NCBI RefSeq assembly: GCF_028369295.1
Contig: NZ_JAQMYP010000041.1
Location: forward strand, 1 to 64,000
DNA length: 64,000 nucleotides
Source of the DNA: Streptomyces sp. HD
Lineage (GTDB): Bacteria; Actinomycetota; Actinomycetes; Streptomycetales; Streptomycetaceae
Reading direction: 5' to 3'
A program made the translations under genes and the position numbers. Under the pieces are notes generated by a model. The model was not told the DNA's origin. It ran no database searches and saw only the letters and a list, made by a program, of their open reading frames with translations. The first letter of the stretch is position 1, and each line of letters starts with the position of its first letter. Shown here in pieces: positions 1 through 7,739 of the stretch.

Positions 1-39
1 CGGTTTAAATATCCAAAATTGTCAAGGCGTACTTGCCTC

Positions 40-789
40 ATGGCGATTCCCGATCTGGACGACCTCATCGCGGAAGTGGACCGCACCTGCGCGACCGCGC
101 ACCGCCCCGGCGGCGGGCGGGAACAACCCGACTGGCTGGCCCTGTTGACGACCGCGGCCGGTCTGGCAGGTCAACTACAGGCCCTGGCGGACGACTTGGT
201 CGAGGACTACGTCGAGCACTGCCGGATGCACGGCGTTTCGTGGACCGACATCGGGGCCGCCCTGGGGGTGACCCGGCAGGCGGTGCAGCAGCGCTTCCAC
301 GCGCCGCACAAGCGCTACGGGCCGGAGACGATGTCCGAGGGCCTGCGCCGGGCGATGATCCAGGTGAAGGAGGCCGCCGTGTCCCACCGCAACAACTACA
401 TCGGCACCGAACACCTCCTGTGGGGGCTGACGGCGGAGGTGAACAGCGCCACCAGGCTCCTGGAAGCCGGCGGCGTCTCCCCCGACACGGTCCACCGCGC
501 CGTGGCCGGCCGACTCAGCCGGGGAGCCTCCCAGGCCGCCGAGCGCATCGCCTGGACTCCCTACTCCCGCAAGGCGATCGCCCTCGCGGAGGCCCGCTCC
601 GAGCAGCAGGGGGCCGCGCACATCGACTGCGCCGACCTGCTGATCGGCCTCGCCGGTGTGGGCCGCGGCGTCGCGGCGACCGTGCTGGCGGACGCCGGGT
701 TCGACCCGTCGGCCACCGAAGGCCTGAGCCCGGCCGTCGAAGGCATGGGCCCGGCCACCGAAGGCATGGGCCCGGCCGTCGACGCCTGA
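40..789 (+). CDS. HTH plus Clp N-terminal (ClpA/ClpC-type) repeat protein
   Basis: The protein has 249 residues. The first 80 or so hold a helical segment ending in a helix-turn-helix-like stretch (VSWTDIGAALGVTRQAVQQR), followed by two Clp N-terminal type repeats (around YIGTEHLLWGL and IDCADLLIGLAG). Clp-N repeats are the adaptor/substrate-binding part of ClpA/ClpC chaperones, but no AAA+ module is present. This is therefore probably a stand-alone regulator or stress sensor, as is common in actinomycetes; its target is unknown. I chose ATG at 40 because the TTG at 19 lacks a clear ribosome site, and an AAGGCG lies about ten bases before the ATG. The C-terminus carries three copies of a seven-residue repeat. 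Confidence 0.8.
   Translation: MAIPDLDDLIAEVDRTCATAHRPGGGREQPDWLALLTTAAGLAGQLQALADDLVEDYVEHCRMHGVSWTDIGAALGVTRQAVQQRFHAPHKRYGPETMSEGLRRAMIQVKEAAVSHRNNYIGTEHLLWGLTAEVNSATRLLEAGGVSPDTVHRAVAGRLSRGASQAAERIAWTPYSRKAIALAEARSEQQGAAHIDCADLLIGLAGVGRGVAATVLADAGFDPSATEGLSPAVEGMGPATEGMGPAVDA
718..780 (+). repeat. three tandem 21-bp units encoding EGxxPAx heptapeptides
   Basis: Three consecutive 21-base units (718-738, 739-759, 760-780) encode EGLSPAV, EGMGPAT and EGMGPAV at the very C-terminus of the Clp-N protein. The units differ at only a few bases, which suggests recent in-frame duplication. Confidence 0.85.
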
Positions 790-794
790 GCCGG

Positions 795-1754
795 TCACCG
801 ACGCAGCCCCACCTCCCCGCGCCACCTGACGAACTGCTTCTCCGGATCGCCGGTGTACGCCCACGGAGCGCGCGTGGCGCGGCGTCCCAGCATCCGGAAC
901 AGGGACGCGGCGACGTCGTGGACGCCTGCCTGACATGCCGCGTGGGCCAGGTAGTTGAAGTCGCGCAGCTCGCCGGGGGCCACGTCGTCGGCGGCCCGGT
1001 TCATGATCCAGCGCTCCCAGGTCCGGCGTACGTCGCTGACGGCGCCGTCATGACTCCAGTGCTGGCCGAGCCCCATGGCGGCGTGCTGTCCCTTGGCCGC
1101 GTCGAGGGCGTAGCGGAACTCCTCGACGCGGGCGTACTGCACGAGCACCGGCAGCGGGCAGCCGGGAGGTGCGACTCCGGCGGCGTCACGGGCGAAGTCG
1201 TACATCAGGCCGTGGGTGCCGTGCCAGCGCGCGGAGTAGTAGTGCAGCACCTGGAGATGCCCCTCCACGCTGTACGGGTCGCGCTGGTGCAACTCGTCCC
1301 ACCAGCGGCCCAGTTCCTGGCGCCGTACGCCCGACGGATACAGCCGTGCGACGGAGATCAGCGAGACCCACGGCGTCGGGTCGTCCGGGTAGGAGTCCGC
1401 GGCCTTCAGGCAGGACCGCACCGCGGTGTCGATGCGCTGCTGCTCGATCGGCACGCCCCGGCCCGCGGCGATGGCCGTATTGAACGCCCGAGCCGTCTCC
1501 GTGGCCGCACGCAGCACCAGCGCGTCACCGCTGTGCGGCTCGGCGGCCAGCCACGACTCCACCGTCGAACTGCCCGCACAGACCTGCGCGAGCAACCGGA
1601 CCCGGTGGCCCCGCACCGCCCAGTCCGGACCGGTGGCCCGCAGCAGCTCGCGCAGCCCCTGCCAGCGGCCGATGACGATGTCGTGGCGGGCACAGGTCAG
1701 CGGCGCGTCCCCGCAGTCGGCGTCGAAGTCGGGAGCGAAGCGGTCTCTCGCCAT
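795..1754 (-). CDS. conserved protein of unknown function, coupled to APC permease
   Basis: The protein has 319 residues. It is soluble, rich in Trp, His and Arg, and mainly helical in appearance (for example QVLHYYSARWHGTHG and FNYLAHAACQAG), rather like a degenerate TPR/SEL1 solenoid. I do not recognise a named family with confidence. It starts 11 bases after the permease stop, and a GGGAG ribosome site overlaps that stop region, so the two are almost certainly co-transcribed. The longer open frame running upstream into the permease gene is a shadow. Function unknown; an accessory role to the upstream transporter is only an inference from context. Confidence 0.75.
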   Translation of the reverse strand: MARDRFAPDFDADCGDAPLTCARHDIVIGRWQGLRELLRATGPDWAVRGHRVRLLAQVCAGSSTVESWLAAEPHSGDALVLRAATETARAFNTAIAAGRGVPIEQQRIDTAVRSCLKAADSYPDDPTPWVSLISVARLYPSGVRRQELGRWWDELHQRDPYSVEGHLQVLHYYSARWHGTHGLMYDFARDAAGVAPPGCPLPVLVQYARVEEFRYALDAAKGQHAAMGLGQHWSHDGAVSDVRRTWERWIMNRAADDVAPGELRDFNYLAHAACQAGVHDVAASLFRMLGRRATRAPWAYTGDPEKQFVRWRGEVGLRR

Positions 1755-1765
1755 CGCGGTCTCCC

Positions 1766-3238
1766 TCAGAAGTCGGTGGGAAGACCCTCGTGGACAAGGG
1801 AGTTCGTACCGCCGGCGCCGTCGGGAACGTAGTCCGCCTCGACGGTCCGGGCGGCATCCAGTTTGTCCGGCCGGTAGTAGTCGCTGCCCTGCCGCCAGTA
1901 CCAGAACATCGGGATCAGCCCCGCCGCGAGGCCACCGATGCCGATCGCGATCGCGGACGTACTCAGCTCGCCCAGCGACTCGAAGAAGATCCAGAACATG
2001 AACAGGGCCCCGAACAGCGGCCACAGCCCGCCGAGTACGAAATTGCCCACCGACTTCAGCAGCATGCGGCGGTAGGCGACGACGACCGCGAGGCCGGTCA
2101 GCCCGTAGTAGACGGCGATCTGCAGCCCGATCGCCGAGATCGCGTCGGAGAGGATGTCGCCCACCGTGCCCAGGGCGTTGGAGGCGATGAACATCGCCAG
2201 TGCCACCACGCCGACCACCGCGATCGCCACCCACGGCGTGTTCCACCGGCGGTGCACCTTGCCCAGCGCGGACGGCATCGTACGGTCCCGGCCCATCGCG
2301 AACAGTGAGCGCGTGACCTGGATCAGCGTGGTCTCCAGGGTGGCGATGGTGGACAGCATGACCGCCACGATCAGCAGCTTGCCGCCCCAGCCCGGCCAGA
2401 TCTCCTCACCGAGCACGGCCAGCACATTGGCCTCGTTCTGCTGGATCTGCGTCGAGGAGAGGATGACGTTCACCGCGATCGTGAACACCTCGAACAGCAG
2501 GAACACGACGCCCACCCCGATGAGGCCCGCGAGACCCGTCGTACGACGGCTGTTGCGGGTCTCCTCGCTGAGGTTGCTGGTGACGTCCCAGCCCCAGTAG
2601 TAGAACGCGGCGATCAGTGCCCCCGAGGCGAATCCCGTCACCCCGTCGAAGTGTCCGAAGCCGAGCCAGGACCAGTCGAAGGCGCGGGCACTGCCCGAGT
2701 GGAAGAGGGCGAGGACGGCGAACAGCGCCAGTATGGCCAGCTCGACACCGGACATCACCAGCTGCGCCCGCACGGTCAGCCGAGCCCCGCCCAGCACCAC
2801 GAACAGCATGACCAGGAACCAGCCGGCACCGACCAGCGTCGACAGCGCGGTGTTGTCGGCGAGGTCCTGGTCGAAGAGGGCGAGCGTCATCGATCCGGCG
2901 GGCAGGGATCCGGCCACCATGAAGATGGTCGCCGAGATCACCAGCGCCCATCCGCTGACGAACCCCAGGAAGGGGTGCAGCGTGCGCCCCACCCAGGAGT
3001 AACTGGCGCCCGCGTTCACGTCGATGCGGCTGAGATAGCTGAAGGCCAGGGCGATGCCCAGCATGGGTATCGCGCAGTACAGCAGCGCGGCCGGACTGGC
3101 CAGCCCCACCGCCGAGACGAGGACCGCCGTGGTCGCGGCCAGCGAGTACGCCGGGGCGCTGCCCGCGACCGCCATCACCACCGTGTCGAATGTGCCGAGG
3201 ACATTGGCCTGCAGCCCTCTGCCCCTGTTGTTGCTCAT
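1766..3238 (-). CDS. APC-family amino acid/polyamine permease
   Basis: The protein has 490 residues and about twelve hydrophobic segments. The first begins near residue 13 (GTFDTVVMAVAGSAPAYSLA), as expected for APC-superfamily amino acid/polyamine/organocation transporters, and the length is normal for the family. A GASYSWVGR stretch near residue 75 and a WGWDVTSNLSEETRN stretch near residue 235 match the TM3 and TM6-loop signatures of the family. The substrate is not evident. It is the first gene of a two-gene leftward operon with the unknown protein downstream. The start is ATG at 3238. Confidence 0.9.
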   Translation of the reverse strand: MSNNRGRGLQANVLGTFDTVVMAVAGSAPAYSLAATTAVLVSAVGLASPAALLYCAIPMLGIALAFSYLSRIDVNAGASYSWVGRTLHPFLGFVSGWALVISATIFMVAGSLPAGSMTLALFDQDLADNTALSTLVGAGWFLVMLFVVLGGARLTVRAQLVMSGVELAILALFAVLALFHSGSARAFDWSWLGFGHFDGVTGFASGALIAAFYYWGWDVTSNLSEETRNSRRTTGLAGLIGVGVVFLLFEVFTIAVNVILSSTQIQQNEANVLAVLGEEIWPGWGGKLLIVAVMLSTIATLETTLIQVTRSLFAMGRDRTMPSALGKVHRRWNTPWVAIAVVGVVALAMFIASNALGTVGDILSDAISAIGLQIAVYYGLTGLAVVVAYRRMLLKSVGNFVLGGLWPLFGALFMFWIFFESLGELSTSAIAIGIGGLAAGLIPMFWYWRQGSDYYRPDKLDAARTVEADYVPDGAGGTNSLVHEGLPTDF

Positions 3239-3493
3239 CGATGCGCTGCTTTCCGTCGTGCACGACGCGAGGCGAACCTGGCCCCGACGGCGTATGGGGG
3301 GTGGGGTGGTACTACGCCACGGACCGCAGAGGGATGACCTCTGGGCAGGGGCGGCCGAAAAGGGGTGGCGGACACTGTACGCCGTTGCGTCGCCGCGCAG
3401 TTACGCCGCGTGCGCGAGTGATGATAGCCACATTCTTGAGGCTTCAAGAGCCCCCGGTGACCACAGGGGCGGTCGGGGGAGAGGAGGCGGGGC

Positions 3494-4897
3494 TCAGTCC
3501 CCGATCCGGTCGATCTGGCGCAGCCTGTTCGTGGCGTCCAGGGCCGCGACCTTGTACGACTCGGCGAGCGTCGGGTAGTTGAACACCGCGTCGACCAGAT
3601 AGTCGACCGTGCCGCCGCACCCCATCACCGACTGCCCGATGTGGATGAGCTCCGTCGCCCCCGTACCGAAGCAGTGCACCCCGAGCAGCGTGCGGTCCTC
3701 GGGGGAGACCAGCAGCTTCAGCATGCCGTGCGAGTCACCGATGATCTGCCCGCGCGCCAGCTCGCGGTAGCGGGAGATGCCGACCTCGAACGGCACCCGG
3801 TCCTCGGTGAGCTGATCCTCGGTCCGGCCCACGAAGCTGATCTCCGGGATGGTGTAGATCCCGATCGGCTGGAGGTTGTGCATCCGGCCCACGGGCTCCT
3901 CGCAGGCGTGGTACGCCGCCGACCGGCCCTGTTCCATCGATGTCGCGGCCAGCGCCGGGAAGCCGATGACATCACCGACGGCGTAGATGTGCGGCACCTC
4001 GGTGCGGTAGTGCTCGTCGACCGTGATCCGGCCGCGCGGGTCCGCGGTCAGCCCGGCCTTGTCCAGGTCCAGTTCGTCGGTCAGCCCCTGCCGGCCCGCC
4101 GAGTACATCACCGCGTCGGCGGGGATCTTCTTGCCGCTCTCCAGGATGGTCAGCGTCCCACGGGAATGCCGCTCGACCGCGGCGACGGTCTCCCCGAAGC
4201 GGAACGTCACCGCGAGGTCCCGCAGGTGGTACTTCAGCGACTCGATCACCTCGACGTCGCACATGTCGAGCATCCCGGCCCGCTTCTCCACCACAGTGAT
4301 CTTGCTGCCGAGCGCGGCGAACATGCTGGCGTACTCCATGCCGATCACCCCGGCACCCACGATGACCATGGAACGCGGCACCCGCTCCAGCGCCAGGACA
4401 TTGTCCGAGTCCATGATCGTCCGCCCGTCGAACTCCACACTGCTCGGCCGCGCGGGCCGGGTGCCGGTGGCGATGACGATGTGCTCCGAGGTCAGCAGCC
4501 GTTCGTGTCCGGTGACCTCGCGCAGCGCGACGGTGTGCGGGTCGACGAAGCGGCCGGTCCCGGCGTACAGGGCGACATGGTTGCGGGAGAGCTGGTTGCG
4601 GATGACGTCCACCTCCCTGCCGACCACGTGCTGGGTGCGCGCGGTCAGGTCGGCGACGGTGATGTCGTCCTTGAGCCGGTAGCTCTGGCCGTACAGATCG
4701 CGCTGGGTGAGACCGGTCAGGTACAGCACCGCCTCGCGCAGGGTCTTGGAGGGGATGGTCCCGGTGTGGATGGAGACGCCGCCCACCATGTCGGGGCGGT
4801 CGACGACGGCGACCCGGCGGCCCAGCTTGGCCGCGGCGATGGCGGCCTTCTGGCCACCCGGACCGGATCCGATGACGAGCATGTCGAAGTCGGGCAC
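3494..4897 (-). CDS. sthA: soluble pyridine nucleotide transhydrogenase
   Basis: The protein has 467 residues, close to the 466 of the E. coli enzyme. It interconverts NADPH/NAD+ and NADP+/NADH in the cytoplasm using FAD. The N-terminal FAD site is VIGSGPGGQKAA, the NAD(P) Rossmann motif is IVGAGVIGMEYA near residue 180, and the C-terminal dimerisation region contains CFGTGATELIHIGQ. The usual disulfide region reads GGVSIHTGTIPSK, without the two cysteines of lipoamide dehydrogenases. This is the hallmark that separates SthA from its disulfide-reductase relatives. I place the start at the GTG at 4897 (VPDFDMLVIG); the GGAGG lies very close to it, so ATG at 4882 remains possible. The open frame extends further upstream without homology. 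Confidence 0.9.
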   Translation of the reverse strand: MPDFDMLVIGSGPGGQKAAIAAAKLGRRVAVVDRPDMVGGVSIHTGTIPSKTLREAVLYLTGLTQRDLYGQSYRLKDDITVADLTARTQHVVGREVDVIRNQLSRNHVALYAGTGRFVDPHTVALREVTGHERLLTSEHIVIATGTRPARPSSVEFDGRTIMDSDNVLALERVPRSMVIVGAGVIGMEYASMFAALGSKITVVEKRAGMLDMCDVEVIESLKYHLRDLAVTFRFGETVAAVERHSRGTLTILESGKKIPADAVMYSAGRQGLTDELDLDKAGLTADPRGRITVDEHYRTEVPHIYAVGDVIGFPALAATSMEQGRSAAYHACEEPVGRMHNLQPIGIYTIPEISFVGRTEDQLTEDRVPFEVGISRYRELARGQIIGDSHGMLKLLVSPEDRTLLGVHCFGTGATELIHIGQSVMGCGGTVDYLVDAVFNYPTLAESYKVAALDATNRLRQIDRIGD

Positions 4898-5092
4898 CCT
4901 CCGGAGTCTGACAGCCGGAAGACCCCTTACGAAAGGGTGAGCGGGAAACCATCGTCGGCGCGTGAAGTGCCATGGGCGCAACGGAGGTTGTGCCGCCTGT
5001 CGGCCGCGGCCGCGGCACCCGGGCCCGGTCCGGGCGGTTTCGGCGGAGTGGCGTGATCGTGCGCTCGTGACTCAATCGTGCCGTCATGGGTC

Positions 5093-5098
5093 GATAAT
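5093..5098 (+). promoter_or_regulatory. -10 box for a probably leaderless transcript
   Basis: GATAAT sits six bases before the ATG at 5105, the spacing typical of leaderless actinobacterial mRNAs. No Shine-Dalgarno sequence is seen before this ATG. Confidence 0.5.
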
Positions 5099-5104
5099 GC
5101 GGCT

Positions 5105-6277
5105 ATGGGTCACCGACTCGCCGACACGAGCGCACCGGCCCGGCTGGCCGCCCCCGACGAGGGCATCGGCCGGGACGAACTGGCGCTCGCGACCCGCAAC
5201 CACGGCCTGCCGCTCGAAGCCCTGCGCCACGACCTCACCCCGCCCGGCCTGCACTACGTCCTGACCCACTACGACATCCCGTACGTCCCCGACGAGACCC
5301 CCTGGCAGCTGACCCTCGGCGGCCACGTCCGCCGCCCGCTGCGCCTGGACCTGGCCGACATCCGAGCGCTCCCGCAGGTCACCACCCGGGTCACGCTGGA
5401 ATGCGCGGGCAACGGCCGGGCCCTGCTGACACCCCGGCCGGTGAGCCAGCCCTGGCTCGTCGAGGCGGTCGGCACCGCCGAGTGGACGGGTGTACCGCTG
5501 CGCCTGCTGCTGGCGGAGGCCGGAGTCGAGCCCGGCGCGGTCGACGTGGTCTTCACCGGTGCCGACCACGGCGTGGAGCGCGGTGTCGAGCAGGACTACC
5601 AGCGCGCGCTGCCCCTGGACGTGGCCACGGCCGGTGATCCCGAGGTGCTGGTGGCGTACGCGATGAACGGCGCCCCGCTGCCCCCGCAGCACGGCCGTCC
5701 GCTCCGGCTGGTCGTGCCCGGCTGGTACGGCATGGCGCAGGTGAAGTGGCTGCGGGACGTGACCGTCGCGGATGTGCCGTTCACGGGATTCCAGCAGACC
5801 GTGGCCTATCGGCTGCGCCGGGATCCCGAGGACGAGGGCGAGCCGGTCACCCGTATCGCACCCCGCGCCCTGCTCGTCCCACCCGGCTTCCCGGACTTCA
5901 TGTCCCGGTCCCGCGTCGTCCGGCCCGGCCCGCTGACCCTGGAGGGACGTGCCTGGTCAGGGCATGCGCCGGTGACGCGCGTCGAGGTCAGCACGGACGC
6001 GGGGCACACCTGGCGGGAGGCCGGACTGGAGCCGGACACCGGCCACCGGTGGGCGTGGCGCCGCTGGCGGCACAGCTGGACGGCGACCCCGGGCGAACAT
6101 GTGCTCAGCGCCCGCGCCACCGACGCCGAGGGCCACACCCAGCCGCTGGTGCAGCCCTGGAACCGCGGAGGCTTCGCCAACAATCTCGTGCAGCGGGTGC
6201 CGGTGCTGTGCCTGGACGCAGGGGGCGGCGAGGGCGCGGATCCGGCCGGGGCCGGGGCCGGTGGCGATCCCGGATGA
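5105..6277 (+). CDS. sulfite-oxidase-type molybdopterin oxidoreductase
   Basis: The protein has 390 residues. The central oxidoreductase molybdopterin-binding domain contains TLECAGNGR, whose Cys is the expected molybdenum ligand, and a conserved GVPLRLLL region. The C-terminal Mo-co dimerisation domain (about 270-370) has the Ig-like pattern RVEVSTDAGHTW. No signal peptide or heme domain is visible, so this is a cytoplasmic enzyme of the SUOX/YedY-like family; sulfite is likely but not proven as substrate. I start at ATG 5105 rather than GTG 5078 because of the leaderless promoter geometry. The last 20 residues are a low-complexity Gly/Ala tail. Confidence 0.88.
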   Translation: MGHRLADTSAPARLAAPDEGIGRDELALATRNHGLPLEALRHDLTPPGLHYVLTHYDIPYVPDETPWQLTLGGHVRRPLRLDLADIRALPQVTTRVTLECAGNGRALLTPRPVSQPWLVEAVGTAEWTGVPLRLLLAEAGVEPGAVDVVFTGADHGVERGVEQDYQRALPLDVATAGDPEVLVAYAMNGAPLPPQHGRPLRLVVPGWYGMAQVKWLRDVTVADVPFTGFQQTVAYRLRRDPEDEGEPVTRIAPRALLVPPGFPDFMSRSRVVRPGPLTLEGRAWSGHAPVTRVEVSTDAGHTWREAGLEPDTGHRWAWRRWRHSWTATPGEHVLSARATDAEGHTQPLVQPWNRGGFANNLVQRVPVLCLDAGGGEGADPAGAGAGGDPG

Positions 6278-6385
6278 AGCCGCGGATACGGCGGCGAGGA
6301 CGCGGACCGGGACGGGGCTGGGCCGGGGCGAGTCCCGGTAAGGCCGCGGATACGGCGGACGCGGCCGTGCCCGGCATACGCCATG

Positions 6386-6418
6386 GGCACGCCGGGCGCG
6401 ACGGATGCCCGGCGTGCC
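6386..6418. terminator. hairpin between convergent genes
   Basis: Perfect 12-bp inverted repeat (GGCACGCCGGGC / GCCCGGCGTGCC) with a 9-base loop, placed between the molybdoenzyme gene and the convergent small gene. It could stop transcription from both sides. Confidence 0.6.
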
Positions 6419-6539
6419 GTGGTGGGACGCGGTGGGCACGGGAATGGTCCAGGACCCGTACTCGGCCGCCCCAGGTGCCGACCCGCACCCGAGGCGGCCC
6501 GTGCGAATCATGGCCGGGGTGGTTGGGGAACCAGCCTGT

Positions 6540-6746
6540 CTAGGGCAGCAGCCTGTCGAGCGCGGAGGGGCCCTCTGCCTCCAGCTTGCGCTTGGCCCAT
6601 TCCAGGTTGCGTGGGGTGATGTCCTTGCCCGAGGCAAGCACTATGTCCTCGGGTGACACTTCGGTGCCGGTGCGGGCGTGGAGCAGGTCGTCCGGGGTGA
6701 TGCGCTCCTCGGACGGCCCGGACGTCTCGGGCTGGGATGTCGGCAT
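6540..6746 (-). CDS. small conserved hypothetical protein
   Basis: The protein has 68 residues and is acidic and soluble, with the sequence pattern of a small Streptomyces protein (ITPDDLLHARTG, then ITPRNLEWAKRKLEAEG, ending DRLLP). The two related Thr/Pro-Asp/Arg-Leu segments look like a short internal repeat. A strong GAGGAG sits seven bases before the second of two adjacent ATG codons (6746), which I prefer to the ATG at 6749. No function can be assigned. It stands alone and converges on the sulfite-oxidase-type gene. Confidence 0.7.
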   Translation of the reverse strand: MPTSQPETSGPSEERITPDDLLHARTGTEVSPEDIVLASGKDITPRNLEWAKRKLEAEGPSALDRLLP

Positions 6747-6961
6747 CATCTCGCTCCTCGGATCCGGATCACTTCTTCGGGCCCGGTGCGGTCATCGGGT
6801 CTGTTATCACCATTCAACGCCGGAGCGGACCCTGCATCCGGAGGCGCCTCGCGTGTGATCGACATGCGTCCGGCGTCGCCTTCGGCCATGACCGGGCTTG
6901 CCCGACTGCCCTGCTCCCCGACGGGCCGGGAAACCCTGCGCGCGAGGTCGGGCAGCAGCGC

Positions 6962-7270
6962 TCACGATGACACTCCGTAGCAGGTGGCGATCGCGGCGGC
7001 GCGGTTGCGGAGGGAGGTGCGCAACCCCTGCGGAGCCAGGACCTCAGCGTCCGCGGCGAGCTGCCAGATCGCCCATTCGGCGTGCCGGGAATCCTGGAAA
7101 GCCACCTCCGACCGCAGCCAGCCGTCTGCATCGGTTTCTTCGGCGCGGACGGCCAGCGCGGTGCCCACCAGGTCGTCCCGCCGCGCCGGGTGCACCCGTA
7201 CCAGCACGGCGACCTGATCGCCACCGGTCCGAAACCGTGTGCTGCGTTCCTGCCAGACCCGGTCCTGGAA
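6962..7270 (-). pseudogene. C-terminal remnant of a WYL-domain (YafY-type) regulator
   Basis: About 100 residues match the C-terminal WYL/WCX effector region of YafY-like regulators. The segment runs from RTGGDQVAVLVRV through RHAEWAIWQLAADAEVLAP to LRNRAAAIATCYG and stop. The DNA-binding HTH and most of the WYL domain, roughly 200 residues, are missing: the reading frame to the right runs straight into the opposite-strand RidA gene. It cannot work as a repressor. The likely ancestral layout was this regulator divergent from RidA. Confidence 0.75.
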
Positions 7271-7273
7271 CGC

Positions 7274-7661
7274 GTGGCGGTCAATCCGGTGACGTGGTCG
7301 GTGGAGAGGGGATTCAACCAGGGTGAGATCGTCTCCGGGCACACCCGCACCCTGTACTGCTCCGGGCAGACCGCGATGAGCAGCGATGGAAAGCCCGAGC
7401 ACGACGGTGACATGGCGGCCCAATTGACGCTGAGCCTCGACAACCTGGAGGCCGTGCTCGGCGAGGCCGGCATGTTCCTCGCGAACCTCGTCCGGCTCAA
7501 CGTCTACACCACCGACGTCGATCTGCTTTTTTCAGCACTACGGCGTGCTGGCTTCGCGGTTGGGCGCTGCCAGGGTGGCGCCGACCACTACGATGCTGGG
7601 GGTGACACGGCTGGCGATCCCCGGCCAGATGGTCGAGCTTGAGGGGACCGCCGTCGCGTGA
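7274..7661 (+). pseudogene. RidA/YjgF-family gene with a frameshift and no proper 5' end
   Basis: The frame from about 7274 gives RidA-type sequence (GEIVSGHTRTLYCSGQTA, then LVRLNVYTTDVDLLF). After a run of six T residues (about 7528-7533) homology continues in another frame with QHYGVLASRLGAA, then MLGVTRLAIPGQMVELEGTA and a TGA at 7659-7661. Removing one T restores a complete RidA of about 128 residues. RidA enzymes deaminate reactive enamines/imines. The normal initiator and promoter are absent because homology begins right beside the truncated WYL remnant. A sequencing error in the T run could explain the frameshift, but not the lost 5' region. Confidence 0.8.
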
Positions 7662-7664
7662 TGC

Positions 7665-7710
7665 GACCTCGAAGGGCCCGCGCACCCCGTCTGCGACCGC
7701 CTTCGAGGTC
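7665..7710. terminator. hairpin between RidA remnant and E1 gene
   Basis: Perfect 11-bp inverted repeat (GACCTCGAAGG / CCTTCGAGGTC) with a 24-base loop, 29 bases past the stop of the leftward lysine-catabolism operon. Confidence 0.5.
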
Positions 7711-7739
7711 ACCGGCGCCCACTGGGCCCTGACCGGCCG

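Noticed and set aside
33..1832. 599-residue plus-strand frame
   Set aside because: Arg/Pro/Gly-rich shadow of the Clp-N gene and of the minus-strand unknown protein; no family signature.
7528..7533. Programmed frameshift in the RidA gene
   Set aside because: RidA proteins are not known to need frameshifting and the 5' end is also lost; a mutation or read error is simpler.
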